47,941 nucleotides of DNA, from positions 1-47,941 of the forward strand of contig QWPW01000026.1 of the NCBI GenBank assembly GCA_003671025.1. Reading direction: 5' to 3'. The notes beneath the pieces are model-generated. The model was given only the letters and a program-made list of their open reading frames with translations, ran no database searches and was not told the DNA's origin. This stretch comes from Planctomycetota bacterium (GTDB lineage Bacteria > Planctomycetota > Phycisphaerae > Phycisphaerales > SM1A02). Positions 1 through 10,544 of the stretch are shown one piece after another (position 1 is the stretch's first letter; each line of letters opens with the position of its first letter). The position numbers and the translations under genes are program-made.

Positions 1-1874
<1,874 letters not shown>

Positions 1875-2209
1875 GCGTCTACCGAGTGCCGTGGCCAGCT
1901 CGATCTCTCGTAAGAGATTCGAGTTGTCCGGTTCGGAGTTGATCACGGCCCCCATTGCATTATTGGGGCCAGCACTCTCATCATGCCACTACTTGGAAAT
2001 GAAGAAACGTCACAGACTTCTTAGTTTGAACTAAGAGGTATATGACAGTTGGCCCGCATTCCGTTCGCGCTAACTAATGAGTGCAGTCGCCTAGCTGCTC
2101 ACATATATTCTTGCGATTACTCGCTGCGCACCACACTCGACGAGACACCAATTTTTACATTGGAGGCCTCGCTGGCGTTCGCGCAGCATCGTTACATTTG
2201 TACGCTTTC
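1875..2209 (-). other. 23S rRNA leader with hairpins
   Basis: About 390 nt separate the predicted transcription start (near 2264) from the mature 23S 5' end, and no coding frame is convincing here. Two hairpins are visible: an 8-bp stem at 2018-2037 (CTTAGTT/AACTAAG core with a 2-nt loop) and GGCCCC/GGGGCC at 1947-1970. They probably take part in folding or processing of the precursor. Their partners on the 3' side cannot be seen. Confidence 0.5.
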
Positions 2210-2226
2210 TTCAGTTGTCAAAGACG
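2210..2226 (-). promoter_or_regulatory. boxA-like antitermination element of the rRNA leader
   Basis: The minus strand reads CGTCTTTGACAACTGAA, close to the boxA form common in bacterial rRNA leaders (CTTTGA-CAACTGAA). It lies about 40 nt downstream of the predicted start site, where NusB/S10-type antitermination complexes load. The TTGACA inside it could be misread as a -35 box, but no good -10 follows at the right distance. Confidence 0.55.
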
Positions 2227-2271
2227 ATCCGTAGTTCGTTCGAGGCTTGCTCGGCGATCTGCGGAGGGCCA

Positions 2272-2299
2272 ATGATATCGAGTCTTTAGTTGCTGTCAA
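2272..2299 (-). promoter_or_regulatory. 23S rRNA promoter (TTGACA-N16-TATCAT)
   Basis: On the minus strand a perfect -35 hexamer TTGACA (2299-2294) is followed after 16 nt by TATCAT (2277-2272), a 5/6 match to the -10 consensus. It sits directly upstream of the boxA-like element and the 23S gene, which gives this unlinked 23S its own promoter. Nothing else could be recognised between here and the terminator at 2506. Confidence 0.65.
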
Positions 2300-2505
2300 T
2301 GCCTTTGCGTGCTCGAGCCTCGATTTTTCTTCACCCATTTCCGTTGCGACTTTTCGGGTGTGGTTATAGACCAGCGCGAAGGGTTCTCAGTCGTTTGCGC
2401 GAGCAACTCGCCCCTCGCGCGTCGCCTGACAAAACTGGTCTGGGGCGAGCCTCGAGCTTCCTTTGACCGGCCTCCGCGGCTCCGCCTGCGGCGAAACGCT
2501 AAACC

Positions 2506-2542
2506 AAAAAAAAGGCCGTGCGTCGCGTTTGCGACCACGGCC
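2506..2542 (-). terminator. Rho-independent terminator of the pilus operon
   Basis: On the minus strand a GGCCGTG/CACGGCC stem (2542-2514), extended by GTCGC/GCGAC, is followed by eight T residues (2513-2506). It lies 65 bp after the stop of the gene ending at 2607. It insulates that operon from the 23S promoter about 200 bp downstream. Confidence 0.85.
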
Positions 2543-2606
2543 TCTTTAGCTGTTTAACTCTTTAACTCTCGAGCTTTGATGGGCTACTTGCGCTCCGATG
2601 TTCTGC

Positions 2607-4580
2607 TCATCGCCCGCCAAGCCCACGACCGCCACCCAAGCCGCCACCGGGTGCTGCAGGAGTGCTTTCGCCTTCCTTTGCCGCGTCGCTAGCGTCGCCG
2701 CCGAGGAGCGCACGGTTCGCCTTGGCGATTTCGATCTCGTCTTCATACTCCGCGCGACGAGGATCGGTGACGTCAGACTTTGGCACGCGAATCACGTACC
2801 GCTCGCCGTCGCGCGACTGGACCACGGCGATCGCCGACGCTCTGCGATCGGCGCCGCCTCTATCGGTCGCGACATCCGCGAATACATCCACCAGATAGCA
2901 ACCCGTGTCGTAACTGATACCGCTGCGATCCCCGCCTGCGCCGATAGCGTCTCCAGGCTGCACTGAGAACCGTTCGCGGTGCCGCTCGCCGTCGTGGTAG
3001 CGGAACACTTCAATCGTCGCTTGGCCCACACCGAGCCGTCCTTCACTCGCGATGGCGTCAATCACAAAGAACTCGACCGGCGGCGCGACGCGGATTGGAG
3101 GTCCCCAAGGTGAGGTCGCCGAATCCAGCGTGAAAGAATCGTCAAGTGCGGCCTGTTCCTTGACAAGAAGACTGCCGTTGGAAAAGAAGGGGTTGTAGGT
3201 CTTCACCGACGCGCGATACCGATAGGTTTCGCCTGGGGAAACGCCGATGTCATGCGTCCACACCATGAGGTTGTCCGCGGCCATCACATCAACGCTCGCA
3301 GCGCTGGCGGAAGCCGCAGCGGCCTTCGCTGCTTCATCGACGCCGAGCAGTCCACCAAGTTTCGCTTCGAGTCCTTCAAGTCGCTTCTCAAGCGCGCGAA
3401 GCCCCTTGGTCATGCGAATGCGCTTCTCTTTGTTCGCAACATCTTCCGCGCCGGAGCCGCGCTTTCCACCGTCCATTGCGCCGCCGATTCCGCCGCCAGG
3501 ACGACTCGCACCACTGCTCCCGTCGCTGCCGTTACCGCTGTTTTTCTTCTCGTCGTTCTTCTTCTTCTCGTCTTCCTTCTTCTTGTCCTCTTTGGATTTG
3601 TCGTCGAGTTCTCCGCCCGCTTCTTCAAGTTCATCCTTGAGGCGCTTCACCTCAACTGAGCGCTTGGCAACTTCCTTCCTCAGGCCGCGCACTTCGGCGG
3701 TTTCGGTGGACGCCGAGCTTCCCGTCGATTGCGCAAGCAATAGGCCCGGAGAAAACACGTCGCGTCGCGTGGGGAGGAAATCTGGTTGCACGATCTTTAG
3801 CTGCGCGGATTTTTCTTCGAGATACTTAAATGCCGCGTCGCGGAGACCCGCGTCCGCGCCCTTGGCGATCTCGGGACGAAAGGAGAACGCGCCGGGAACC
3901 GCATCGACGAGCGTGGGTTCGCTCCATGTGCCATCGCTCTTGAGCCGCTCACGCTCGAACGCGACATCGATGAACAGCAACGAGTCGCGGTACCAAAGCT
4001 TCGGAATCTGGAGTCCGCGCGCGGTCGAATCGAGTTCAGCACGAATGCTCTTCAAGTCAACGATTGCGCATGGAATTGCCCAAACAATGTCGAAGGGCCC
4101 GACGCTGTCGCCGTAGAACGCCTTGAGTTGAGGGACCTCGCGCACCGTCGTGACATCGAAGGTGTCCGAGAGTTGAAGCGTTTCCTGCATCGCAACCGCT
4201 GCGAGCCGTGCGTCGTGAAACGGCTTGCCGCCCGAGGTTCCGTCAGATTGCAGAACGGAAGCCAAACCCGCCTCAATCCGAGGGAGTTGCCCATCGGGAC
4301 CAACTCCGCTCGCAAGTCGTTGTTGGAATGTCCCCGCCTGCGACGCGAAGGATGACTTGATGGCTGACAGATCGACTTTGGGTCGATCGCGAATTGCTTT
4401 GGTTGCCGTCGCGATCTTGGAGTCAAGCTCGCTCGGCGCAATTGAGTCACCGGCGACGGTGACATGATTCACGTTGCCGACGAGTTGCCATGCCAGTGCG
4501 CTGAAGAAAACAGCGCCGGCGACACCAAGAACGATTTTCTCGATGTGCTGCTCGACGAGGTTGATGCCTTTGTTCTTCAT
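2607..4580 (-). CDS. Third protein of the PilMN operon; membrane-anchored coiled-coil protein
   Basis: This 657-aa protein has an N-terminal membrane anchor (about residues 16-33). An extracytoplasmic region follows, then a long charged coiled coil and linker near residues 300-400, rich in Lys/Asp/Glu and encoded by GAA/AAG-rich DNA. A second globular part follows, containing a YRYRASV-type strand, and the tail is Gly/Arg-rich. I recognise no named domain. As last gene of a pilMN-led operon it is most simply an inner-membrane alignment-complex component, comparable in position to PilO/PilP or the Amuc_1100-type pilus proteins of Verrucomicrobia. That assignment rests on context, not homology. 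It starts at ATG 4580, 132 bp after the preceding gene. Confidence 0.8.
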   Translation of the reverse strand: MKNKGINLVEQHIEKIVLGVAGAVFFSALAWQLVGNVNHVTVAGDSIAPSELDSKIATATKAIRDRPKVDLSAIKSSFASQAGTFQQRLASGVGPDGQLPRIEAGLASVLQSDGTSGGKPFHDARLAAVAMQETLQLSDTFDVTTVREVPQLKAFYGDSVGPFDIVWAIPCAIVDLKSIRAELDSTARGLQIPKLWYRDSLLFIDVAFERERLKSDGTWSEPTLVDAVPGAFSFRPEIAKGADAGLRDAAFKYLEEKSAQLKIVQPDFLPTRRDVFSPGLLLAQSTGSSASTETAEVRGLRKEVAKRSVEVKRLKDELEEAGGELDDKSKEDKKKEDEKKKNDEKKNSGNGSDGSSGASRPGGGIGGAMDGGKRGSGAEDVANKEKRIRMTKGLRALEKRLEGLEAKLGGLLGVDEAAKAAAASASAASVDVMAADNLMVWTHDIGVSPGETYRYRASVKTYNPFFSNGSLLVKEQAALDDSFTLDSATSPWGPPIRVAPPVEFFVIDAIASEGRLGVGQATIEVFRYHDGERHRERFSVQPGDAIGAGGDRSGISYDTGCYLVDVFADVATDRGGADRRASAIAVVQSRDGERYVIRVPKSDVTDPRRAEYEDEIEIAKANRALLGGDASDAAKEGESTPAAPGGGLGGGRGLGGR

Positions 4581-4712
4581 GTTCGTATCCGTTTCAGTTC
4601 CGAAGTTTGCGCTTCGGATAGTGCTTCGTGAATGGTGATCGCCGCGCTATTTTTGGATGAGTACAAGGTCCGCTTGCATCGATCCAAACATGAGGTGCCG
4701 CGAACGACTCGG

Positions 4713-6179
4713 TCAGGATCCTTGATTGACTGGCTCGGCGGGCGCTGCCGACGATTCGGGTGTGGACGAGGTGATTCCGAGTGCCGTGCGGGTTGCTGCT
4801 GGCATGTGCTGCGCAGTCCAATCACGCATCCAGATGGTTTCAATCGTGGCGGTCACGGTGCTCACTGGTTCGGCGCCGTAGACAAATCCATCGCGAGCAG
4901 CGGCGAATGCATCGGCGGGAACGAGCCGCACGTTTGTCACCGTCATAAAGTTCTGATTCGCCAATGCGTCAAAGACTTGTGGAAGGCGACTCGTCGCCGC
5001 GACAAACGTGACATCAGCGAGCCGAACGTCATAGACACCGTTGCTCACACGACCGGTGTATCGCTTGGCGTAGTCGCGGGTGACAGTTTGTCCGGAATCG
5101 ATGATCGGGGAGCCGAGCGCCGGCGACACTGCAGCGACGGTTGTATTCGCTGGGGCGACGCCTTCGTCAGGTACGACGCCATCAACGGCGGGAGTTTCGC
5201 CCCCCATCGCTGACGCTTCACCCGTGGTAGCGGCAGCGGCGCTTTCGCTGGGGAGAATCGCGATGCGAATCACGCGCTTCACCGCCGCTTGTTGCACGGA
5301 TGGCGAACGGCTGTTCGCTTGAGCGAAAGCGTTCATCACGTCCGAGGCGATCCAATACTTCCACTCCAGTTCGAACAGCGCAAGATCTTGCGCATCGCAC
5401 TGCTTCTGCTTGTTGTTCCCGTCATTCGCTTTATAAAGACCCTTCACGGAGTCGCGGGAAGGAACATCAAACGCAGAGAGATCCGCGTACATCGAGATGT
5501 TCTTTGCGACATCGGCGTACTGCGCCATGCGAAACTTTCCTAAGCGTGTCTGAAGCAAAACGGTCTGCGCGGGATCGAGTTTTCCGCGACTGTCAACGCG
5601 AAACTCGCCTTGCACAAATCGCTTTTCTTCGGCTCCGAGCGCGTCGGCGACCTTCGAGGCTTCAGGTGGTGAACCGGCGCGTGTCGCGGTGAGCAACTTC
5701 GCGTACGCGGCAGCGAGCGCATCTGCGACTTTCGATCGCACACCGTCGCTCACGACTGCATTGCGCGCGTCGTACGCGGGGAACACCTTGGCATCGACGA
5801 CCGCGGGGTGCTTGGGACGCGTCGCAGTTCCGCCGTTGAATTCACGCGCCACCGCGAACACTGCGTCGGAATCGCCCTTCGCTCGAACCATGATCGCCGT
5901 GTATTCCTCTTGCAACTCGGGACCAGCCAAACCATCGAGCGAAAGCGGAGCCTCACCGGGAAGAGCGATCTCGATCTTCGAGTTTTTCGCGGCGTTCAAC
6001 CGCGAAAGGAGATCAGCGCGCTTCGCGAGTTGCTCGCGCACATCGGACCCCCACCAATCCGCGGCCATGTAGGCGCCGACTGGAACGACCACCACGATTG
6101 CGCAAAACACGACCGCGAGCGCGTTGGACTTACTCCACGCCAGGGCGGCCTCGAGTTGCTTTGGAAGCTGCTTCGCCAT
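4713..6179 (-). CDS. PilO-like inner-membrane protein
   Basis: This 488-aa protein has a short cytoplasmic start, one transmembrane helix (about residues 19-36) and a predicted helical region, then a mixed alpha/beta periplasmic part and a Pro/Ala/Ser-rich tail. This is the bitopic architecture of PilN/PilO proteins of type IV pilus and type II secretion platforms. Sequence similarity alone does not prove it. Its ATG overlaps the TAA stop of pilMN by one base (TAATG), so translation is probably coupled and the products are likely made in matched amounts. A role in the inner-membrane alignment complex is inferred from this coupling and the topology. Confidence 0.75.
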   Translation of the reverse strand: MAKQLPKQLEAALAWSKSNALAVVFCAIVVVVPVGAYMAADWWGSDVREQLAKRADLLSRLNAAKNSKIEIALPGEAPLSLDGLAGPELQEEYTAIMVRAKGDSDAVFAVAREFNGGTATRPKHPAVVDAKVFPAYDARNAVVSDGVRSKVADALAAAYAKLLTATRAGSPPEASKVADALGAEEKRFVQGEFRVDSRGKLDPAQTVLLQTRLGKFRMAQYADVAKNISMYADLSAFDVPSRDSVKGLYKANDGNNKQKQCDAQDLALFELEWKYWIASDVMNAFAQANSRSPSVQQAAVKRVIRIAILPSESAAAATTGEASAMGGETPAVDGVVPDEGVAPANTTVAAVSPALGSPIIDSGQTVTRDYAKRYTGRVSNGVYDVRLADVTFVAATSRLPQVFDALANQNFMTVTNVRLVPADAFAAARDGFVYGAEPVSTVTATIETIWMRDWTAQHMPAATRTALGITSSTPESSAAPAEPVNQGS

Positions 6180-8323
6180 TACTGAACCTCCGCCGCGGGC
6201 GCCGCTGCTGCGACTGATCCCTTGAGCTTGACTTTGAATGTGATTTTGCCCACGAACACGGTGCCGCCTGGGGGATAGGTGCCAGGACGCGATGGAATCG
6301 GTGCGATTCCGTCGAGATTTATCTTCTCCGCCGCGCCTTCGGTCGACGCGCCGCGCGCGAAGCCGCCGGATGCGGAGCCTGCTCCTGAGTTCGCTGGGCG
6401 TTCTGTTTGAAACCCACCGCCGCTGCCAGCGCCACCGATCAAGCCGCCGGGGCGATTAACCGTCGTTCCCGTTTGGCGCTTACCTGTCACTCCGCCGAAA
6501 TTGCTTCCGCCATCGCCTCCGCCCTCGGCGGTGAACGCACCAGTGACACCTTCGGACTCCGGCGCTGCTGCGGCGGCTCCTGCGGCGCTCGCGGCGCTCG
6601 CGGCTTGCTCGGCATTCACGACGAGCGAGCCGTCGGGGCCAACCGTCATCGAGGTGATTGAATTGCTGTTCGGCTCGATCTCGATGATTTCGTACGGCGC
6701 ATCGTTTCTGGTTGCGTTGGCGCGAAGCCACTCGCAAACGGTTTCACCCAGGTGCGACGCTTCGTCCTGCCCCATGAATTCGACATCCAAGGTGAGTGCG
6801 ATGGTGCGATCACCTGAGGGAGTCACCGTGTAGGTGCCCGACAAATCACGCAAGATTGTTTGCTTGCGATTGCCTGCAACCGTCAACTTCGCAAGGTCGT
6901 CGCCAACCATCTCGGGTGAATTTCCTGCCGCCACGGCGCTGACCGCGTCATGCACGATGAAGGGCCAGATCTCGCGATCCTCAACGAGCTCAAGCATGTT
7001 CTTTGAGAGTGCTCCCACTGCGGCGCCCGCTTCTAGATTGACTTTCGTCATCGAGATCGCGGATTCCGCCTCTTGCAGAGTGGCCTGTGACATCAACGCG
7101 CTATTCGCACGCAGATGTTGCACGAACATCGCTCCGCCCGCGGCACAGGCAACTGCCGCCGCCGCTGCGAACCAGCGCGTCTTGCGGCCCCAAAGGCGCT
7201 GACGCACGTTGCTGATCGGCATGAGATTGACATCGATCGCCGCCATGCCGAGACCTTGCAGTGCCAGTCCATAGGCGACACCGTAGTTCACGACATTCGT
7301 AGCGAACTCCGAAGCGTCCGCGCCTTCGACACCGATCTTCGAGAACTGGTCGAGACGCTTCACGTCGAGATTGACGTGCGTTCCGAGGATCACGCGTAGA
7401 CCAGGAATCTTCGCTGTAGATCCAAGAAGAATGACATTCTTAATCTTGGTTCCGCGGTTCTGCGTTTCATAATGCTGCAGCGACTTCTGCACGTCGCCAA
7501 TCAAGTCATCGATCACTGGCTTCATCGCCTGCATGATCGCCTTCTGATGCTTGCTGGTGGCAAACTCACGCTTCTGCTCTTCGCCCCATTCGTAGGGATT
7601 TGGGAAGTCGGCGCGTGCGAGTTTGGAGGCGATTGCCTCGGTAAAATCGTGTCCTCCCAGCGGAAATGAGCGCATCCAGCACTTTGTTCCGTGGGCAACC
7701 ACGAGGTCAGTGGACGTTGTTCCGATGTCGAGAAGCACCGTGGGATCAATCGAGCCAGCGATGTCTCGGTCGTAGGCCATCGCGTTGTAAAGCGCGATGG
7801 GCGAGAGTGTCACGGCCAACGGTTCGATTCCGAGTTTTTCGGTGATGAAGGTCAGGAATTCCTTCAACGGCTCCTGTTGAATCGCAAAGATTCCGACCTC
7901 AACCTCAGGCGAGTCCTCTGCTTCGAAGGCGTGGTAGTCCCACTCAACATCTTCCAGCGGAAACGGGATTTGTTGCCCCGCCTCGAACTTCACGATGTTG
8001 GGAACTTCCTTGGGCGGCATCGGCGGCAGCTTGGCGAAGCGTGCGAATCCGCGATTCTGATTCCAATTGAAGTTGATGATGATTTGCTGGCCGGCGAGCT
8101 GCTTTTCTGCAGCGAACTGACCGAGCGTCTGCTCGAGATACAAGGCAGCTTTGGACATTCCGCTCGCGGTGATTTCTGTCAACCCCGGCTCGCTCAAGAC
8201 ATGGCGATGCTTGCGGTAGAAGTAGTCGCGGACGCGGACTTCGGTGCCGACCCGCTCAAGTTGGATCGCCTTGATGGCGAATTGACCAATCTCGATACCC
8301 CACGCAGTGTTAGAAGCGGCCAT
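6179..8323 (-). CDS. PilM-PilN fusion, type IV pilus/secretion platform protein
   Basis: This 714-aa protein has an N-terminal PilM domain of the actin/FtsA-like fold, with GIEIGQFAIKAIQL at residues 9-22 and the phosphate-binding DIGTTSTD near 199-206. After about residue 360 comes the VNLMP motif that starts PilN proteins, then a transmembrane helix (about 385-401) and a periplasmic PilN-like domain. The tail is Ala/Gly-rich. PilM is normally cytoplasmic and binds the N-terminus of PilN; here the two are one polypeptide. I chose ATG 8323 because the PilM domain begins there and GGAG lies 12 nt upstream; an in-frame extension to 8428 has no homologous character. It heads a three-gene operon; no pilus ATPase or secretin is in the window. 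Confidence 0.9.
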   Translation of the reverse strand: MAASNTAWGIEIGQFAIKAIQLERVGTEVRVRDYFYRKHRHVLSEPGLTEITASGMSKAALYLEQTLGQFAAEKQLAGQQIIINFNWNQNRGFARFAKLPPMPPKEVPNIVKFEAGQQIPFPLEDVEWDYHAFEAEDSPEVEVGIFAIQQEPLKEFLTFITEKLGIEPLAVTLSPIALYNAMAYDRDIAGSIDPTVLLDIGTTSTDLVVAHGTKCWMRSFPLGGHDFTEAIASKLARADFPNPYEWGEEQKREFATSKHQKAIMQAMKPVIDDLIGDVQKSLQHYETQNRGTKIKNVILLGSTAKIPGLRVILGTHVNLDVKRLDQFSKIGVEGADASEFATNVVNYGVAYGLALQGLGMAAIDVNLMPISNVRQRLWGRKTRWFAAAAAVACAAGGAMFVQHLRANSALMSQATLQEAESAISMTKVNLEAGAAVGALSKNMLELVEDREIWPFIVHDAVSAVAAGNSPEMVGDDLAKLTVAGNRKQTILRDLSGTYTVTPSGDRTIALTLDVEFMGQDEASHLGETVCEWLRANATRNDAPYEIIEIEPNSNSITSMTVGPDGSLVVNAEQAASAASAAGAAAAAPESEGVTGAFTAEGGGDGGSNFGGVTGKRQTGTTVNRPGGLIGGAGSGGGFQTERPANSGAGSASGGFARGASTEGAAEKINLDGIAPIPSRPGTYPPGGTVFVGKITFKVKLKGSVAAAAPAAEVQ

Positions 8324-8348
8324 AGCGGTCAGTCTCCAATGTTTGAAA

Positions 8349-8379
8349 CTCCCACGTGTGGGAGCCCCGTAGAGCGGGG
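8349..8379 (-). promoter_or_regulatory. Tandem hairpins at the 5' end of the pilMN transcript
   Basis: Two perfect inverted repeats lie back to back: CTCCCAC-GT-GTGGGAG (8349-8364) and CCCCG-TAGAG-CGGGG (8365-8379). The predicted -10 TATCAT (8391-8386, minus) would start transcription near 8379. The mRNA would then open with two hairpins, about 25 nt before the start codon. Confidence 0.5.
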
Positions 8380-8385
8380 TGTCGG

Positions 8386-8391
8386 ATGATA
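8386..8391 (-). promoter_or_regulatory. Probable -10 of the pilMN operon
   Basis: TATCAT on the minus strand, identical to the -10 of the 23S promoter. Only a weak -35 (TGAACC) is seen 17 nt upstream. Confidence 0.4.
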
Positions 8392-8971
8392 ACGACCCAT
8401 GCGGATTGGGTTCAGTCGTGCGTCGCAACGCTTCTCGGACATGAACTCAATCAGCGCCAAAATTGCTGTTCTCGGACACTTGTGATGCGCATGCTCAGAC
8501 TGTCGACATCGCCAATGGCTCGCATCACGCCCGATGCCTGCTGATCTTTCGTAGACGGCGCCGAGTTCGCGTTCGCGTCTGGGCAAACTGCCTTGAGCGG
8601 ACGCGTCGTCACCGTTCGTTGCCTTGTTCGTTGCCTTGTTCGTTGCCCTGTTCCTCGCCCCGAGTCCTTCTCGCTCGCCAAGCCTGCTCGCCGAGAAATC
8701 TTTGCGCACGCGTGATTGCGAATGTTGGAAGGATCTCGAGTGCCGAGTCTTCGCACACATGTGACGAATGTTGTCGAGATCGTCGGTGCGCATCACGCCG
8801 TCTTAGAACTTCCTCGTGAGACACATTGCACTTGCGCTGAGCTCCTGCGAATTGATGCGCGCCTATCGGTTCGCGCGTGCATGGCGATTGTTTCGAGTTC
8901 GTCTCGGAATCGCGTAAGCATTCCGCTTCAATCACAAAGCCGTTGTACTCTGCTCGGTCCAAGGCTACCCC
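8392..8971. other. Divergent intergenic region
   Basis: It separates pilMN (minus) from the S1 gene (plus). Reading frames cross it on both strands but have biased, low-complexity composition, and I support no gene. It holds a 12-bp tandem repeat (8614-8661) and a possible -10 TACTCT at 8947-8952 for the S1 gene. Confidence 0.5.
8614..8661. repeat. 12-bp tandem repeat, four copies
   Basis: GTTCGTTGCCTT occurs twice perfectly, then once with one change (GTTCGTTGCCCT), then as a decayed copy (GTTCCTCGCCCC). The period is a multiple of three, yet I find no credible gene over it. Confidence 0.9.
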
Positions 8972-10372
8972 ATGTCCACCGATCCAACGAAGAACGAACT
9001 CTCCATTTCCAATCCCCGCGCGAGCGCCTACGACGCTGACCTCGAGCGCGAAATCGAAGCCGCCTTGGGTGGCCTCACGGTCGAAGACCTCGAGAACGCG
9101 AGTACGCCTGCGCGACAAGCTGCGCGCGGACGCCAAGTTCGTCATGGCACGATTCTCCGGGTACACGATGGAGATGTCTTCGTTGAGTTTGGACCACGCT
9201 CGCAAGGCGTTTGTCCACTCGCGCAGTTTCTTGCGAGTGGCGATCAACAGGCTCCAGTGGTCGGAAGTGAGCGCGGTTTCATCGTCGAGCGCTTCGATCC
9301 GTTTGAAGGTCTCTCGATCTTGAGCCTTGAAGGCGTCGTGCAGAAAGCCGACTGGGGAACGCTGGAAATCGGCCAAATTGTCGAAGCGCGTTGCACGGGT
9401 ATGAACAAGGGCGGGCTCGAGATGGAACTCGCGCATCACCGTGCGTTCATGCCTGCCGGTCAAGTCGATGTTCGACACGTCGCGGATATTTCCGTCTTCA
9501 TTGGCGAGAAATTCCCCGTGCAAATCGTCGAGCTCAACAAAGAAAAAGATCGTCTCGTCGTGAGCCGCAAGGCTGTGGTTGCCGTGGAGCGAGCGGAGCA
9601 GCGCGAGAAGCTGATGGCCGTGCTCGAGCTCGGACAGACGCGCACTGCGACGATCACTTCGGTGCAGAGCTACGGCGCGTTTGCCGACATCGGCGGCGTT
9701 GATGGACTCATCCATGTTTCCGATCTCTCGCATGAGCGCGTGAAGAGCGCCGCAGATGTGGTGAAGGTCGGACAAGTGGTGATGGTGAAGATCGTCAAGC
9801 TCGACCTCTCGCAATCGCCGCCGAAAATCGGCCTCGGGCTCAAGCAACTTGTCGCAGATCCAGGAGCGCTGGCACTCGACGCGCTCGCTCCGGGCGCAAC
9901 CATCACCGGTCGCGTGACGAAGCTGATGGCGTTTGGTGCGTTCATTGAGCTCGCTCCAGGCGTCGAAGGACTCGTGCACATCTCCGAGATCAGTCACGAG
10001 CGAATTCCCAGCGTCGACAAGGCGCTGCGTGCGAACGAGATCGTGACTTGCAAGATTCTCTCGCTCGACCTCGCTGCAAAGCGCATCAGCCTTTCGATCA
10101 AGGCGCTTCTCGAAGCACCCGCGCGTCCTGAGCCGCAACAAGCCGGCGGCGCTGGTGGCACTGGTGGCGCTCCTGCTGGTGGTGGTGGTGGCGGCGCACC
10201 GAGTTTCGCTGGCGGACGTCGCCAAGAGAAGCAAGAAGGTTTCTCGGCAGCATTTGGCCGAGGACGCGGCAAGAGCGAAGGCCCAATCGTCACACGCGCA
10301 GAGGATCCCGCGCTGAAGCGCCTGCGCGCGACTTGGGGAACCGACAAGCAGTTCAAGGGCGGGTTGGGCTGA
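8972..10372 (+). CDS. S1 RNA-binding domain protein, ribosomal protein S1-like
   Basis: This 466-aa protein carries four S1 (OB-fold) domains at about residues 55-125, 140-205, 222-290 and 306-380. The last two are canonical, with GAFADIGGVDGLIHVSDLS and GAFIELAPGVEGLVHISEIS. A Gly/Pro-rich disordered segment and a basic tail follow. Four-domain S1 proteins outside Proteobacteria act as S1/YpfD-type ribosome-associated RNA binders; it is either this organism's rpsA or a paralogue. ATG 8972 lies about 20 nt after a TACTCT -10-like box and 9 nt after AAGG. It is monocistronic and converges on the chemoreceptor gene across a shared terminator. Confidence 0.9.
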   Translation: MSTDPTKNELSISNPRASAYDADLEREIEAALGGLTVEDLENASTPARQAARGRQVRHGTILRVHDGDVFVEFGPRSQGVCPLAQFLASGDQQAPVVGSERGFIVERFDPFEGLSILSLEGVVQKADWGTLEIGQIVEARCTGMNKGGLEMELAHHRAFMPAGQVDVRHVADISVFIGEKFPVQIVELNKEKDRLVVSRKAVVAVERAEQREKLMAVLELGQTRTATITSVQSYGAFADIGGVDGLIHVSDLSHERVKSAADVVKVGQVVMVKIVKLDLSQSPPKIGLGLKQLVADPGALALDALAPGATITGRVTKLMAFGAFIELAPGVEGLVHISEISHERIPSVDKALRANEIVTCKILSLDLAAKRISLSIKALLEAPARPEPQQAGGAGGTGGAPAGGGGGGAPSFAGGRRQEKQEGFSAAFGRGRGKSEGPIVTRAEDPALKRLRATWGTDKQFKGGLG

Positions 10373-10455
10373 GCAACTCGGCATCGAACGCACGAATGTG
10401 AATTCGCGCGCCGTGCCCGAGCGAGTGCCCCACCATCCACAGATCAAACAATGAA

Positions 10456-10489
10456 ACGGCGGCCGTCACAATATTGTGACGGCCGCCGT
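10456..10489. terminator. Bidirectional terminator, 34-bp perfect palindrome
   Basis: ACGGCGGCCGTCACAAT is followed at once by its exact reverse complement. It lies between the convergent S1 gene (plus) and chemoreceptor gene (minus) and can form a 16-17-bp hairpin in either transcript. GTTTGG and GTTTCATTG follow on the two strands instead of long T runs. Confidence 0.75.
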
Positions 10490-10544
10490 GTTTGGTACTT
10501 GAATCGGCGTGCCTGCGCCTTCGCTTTACTCGACTGCCGGTGCG

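Noticed and set aside
2216-2221. Second TTGACA near the 23S gene as a -35 box
   Set aside because: No -10 at acceptable spacing; it is part of a boxA-like element downstream of a better promoter.
3247-4116. 289-aa Ser/Phe-rich frame on the plus strand
   Set aside because: It is antisense to the charged coiled-coil region; the low-complexity content comes from complementary GAA/AAG codons.
8614-8661. 12-bp repeats as a CRISPR array
   Set aside because: Units are contiguous without spacers. The same holds for the 11-bp and 19-bp arrays; no CRISPR array or cas gene is in the window.
8609-10447. 612-aa open frame on the minus strand
   Set aside because: It is antisense to the S1-domain gene, with repetitive charged composition; the plus-strand frame has four clear S1 domains.
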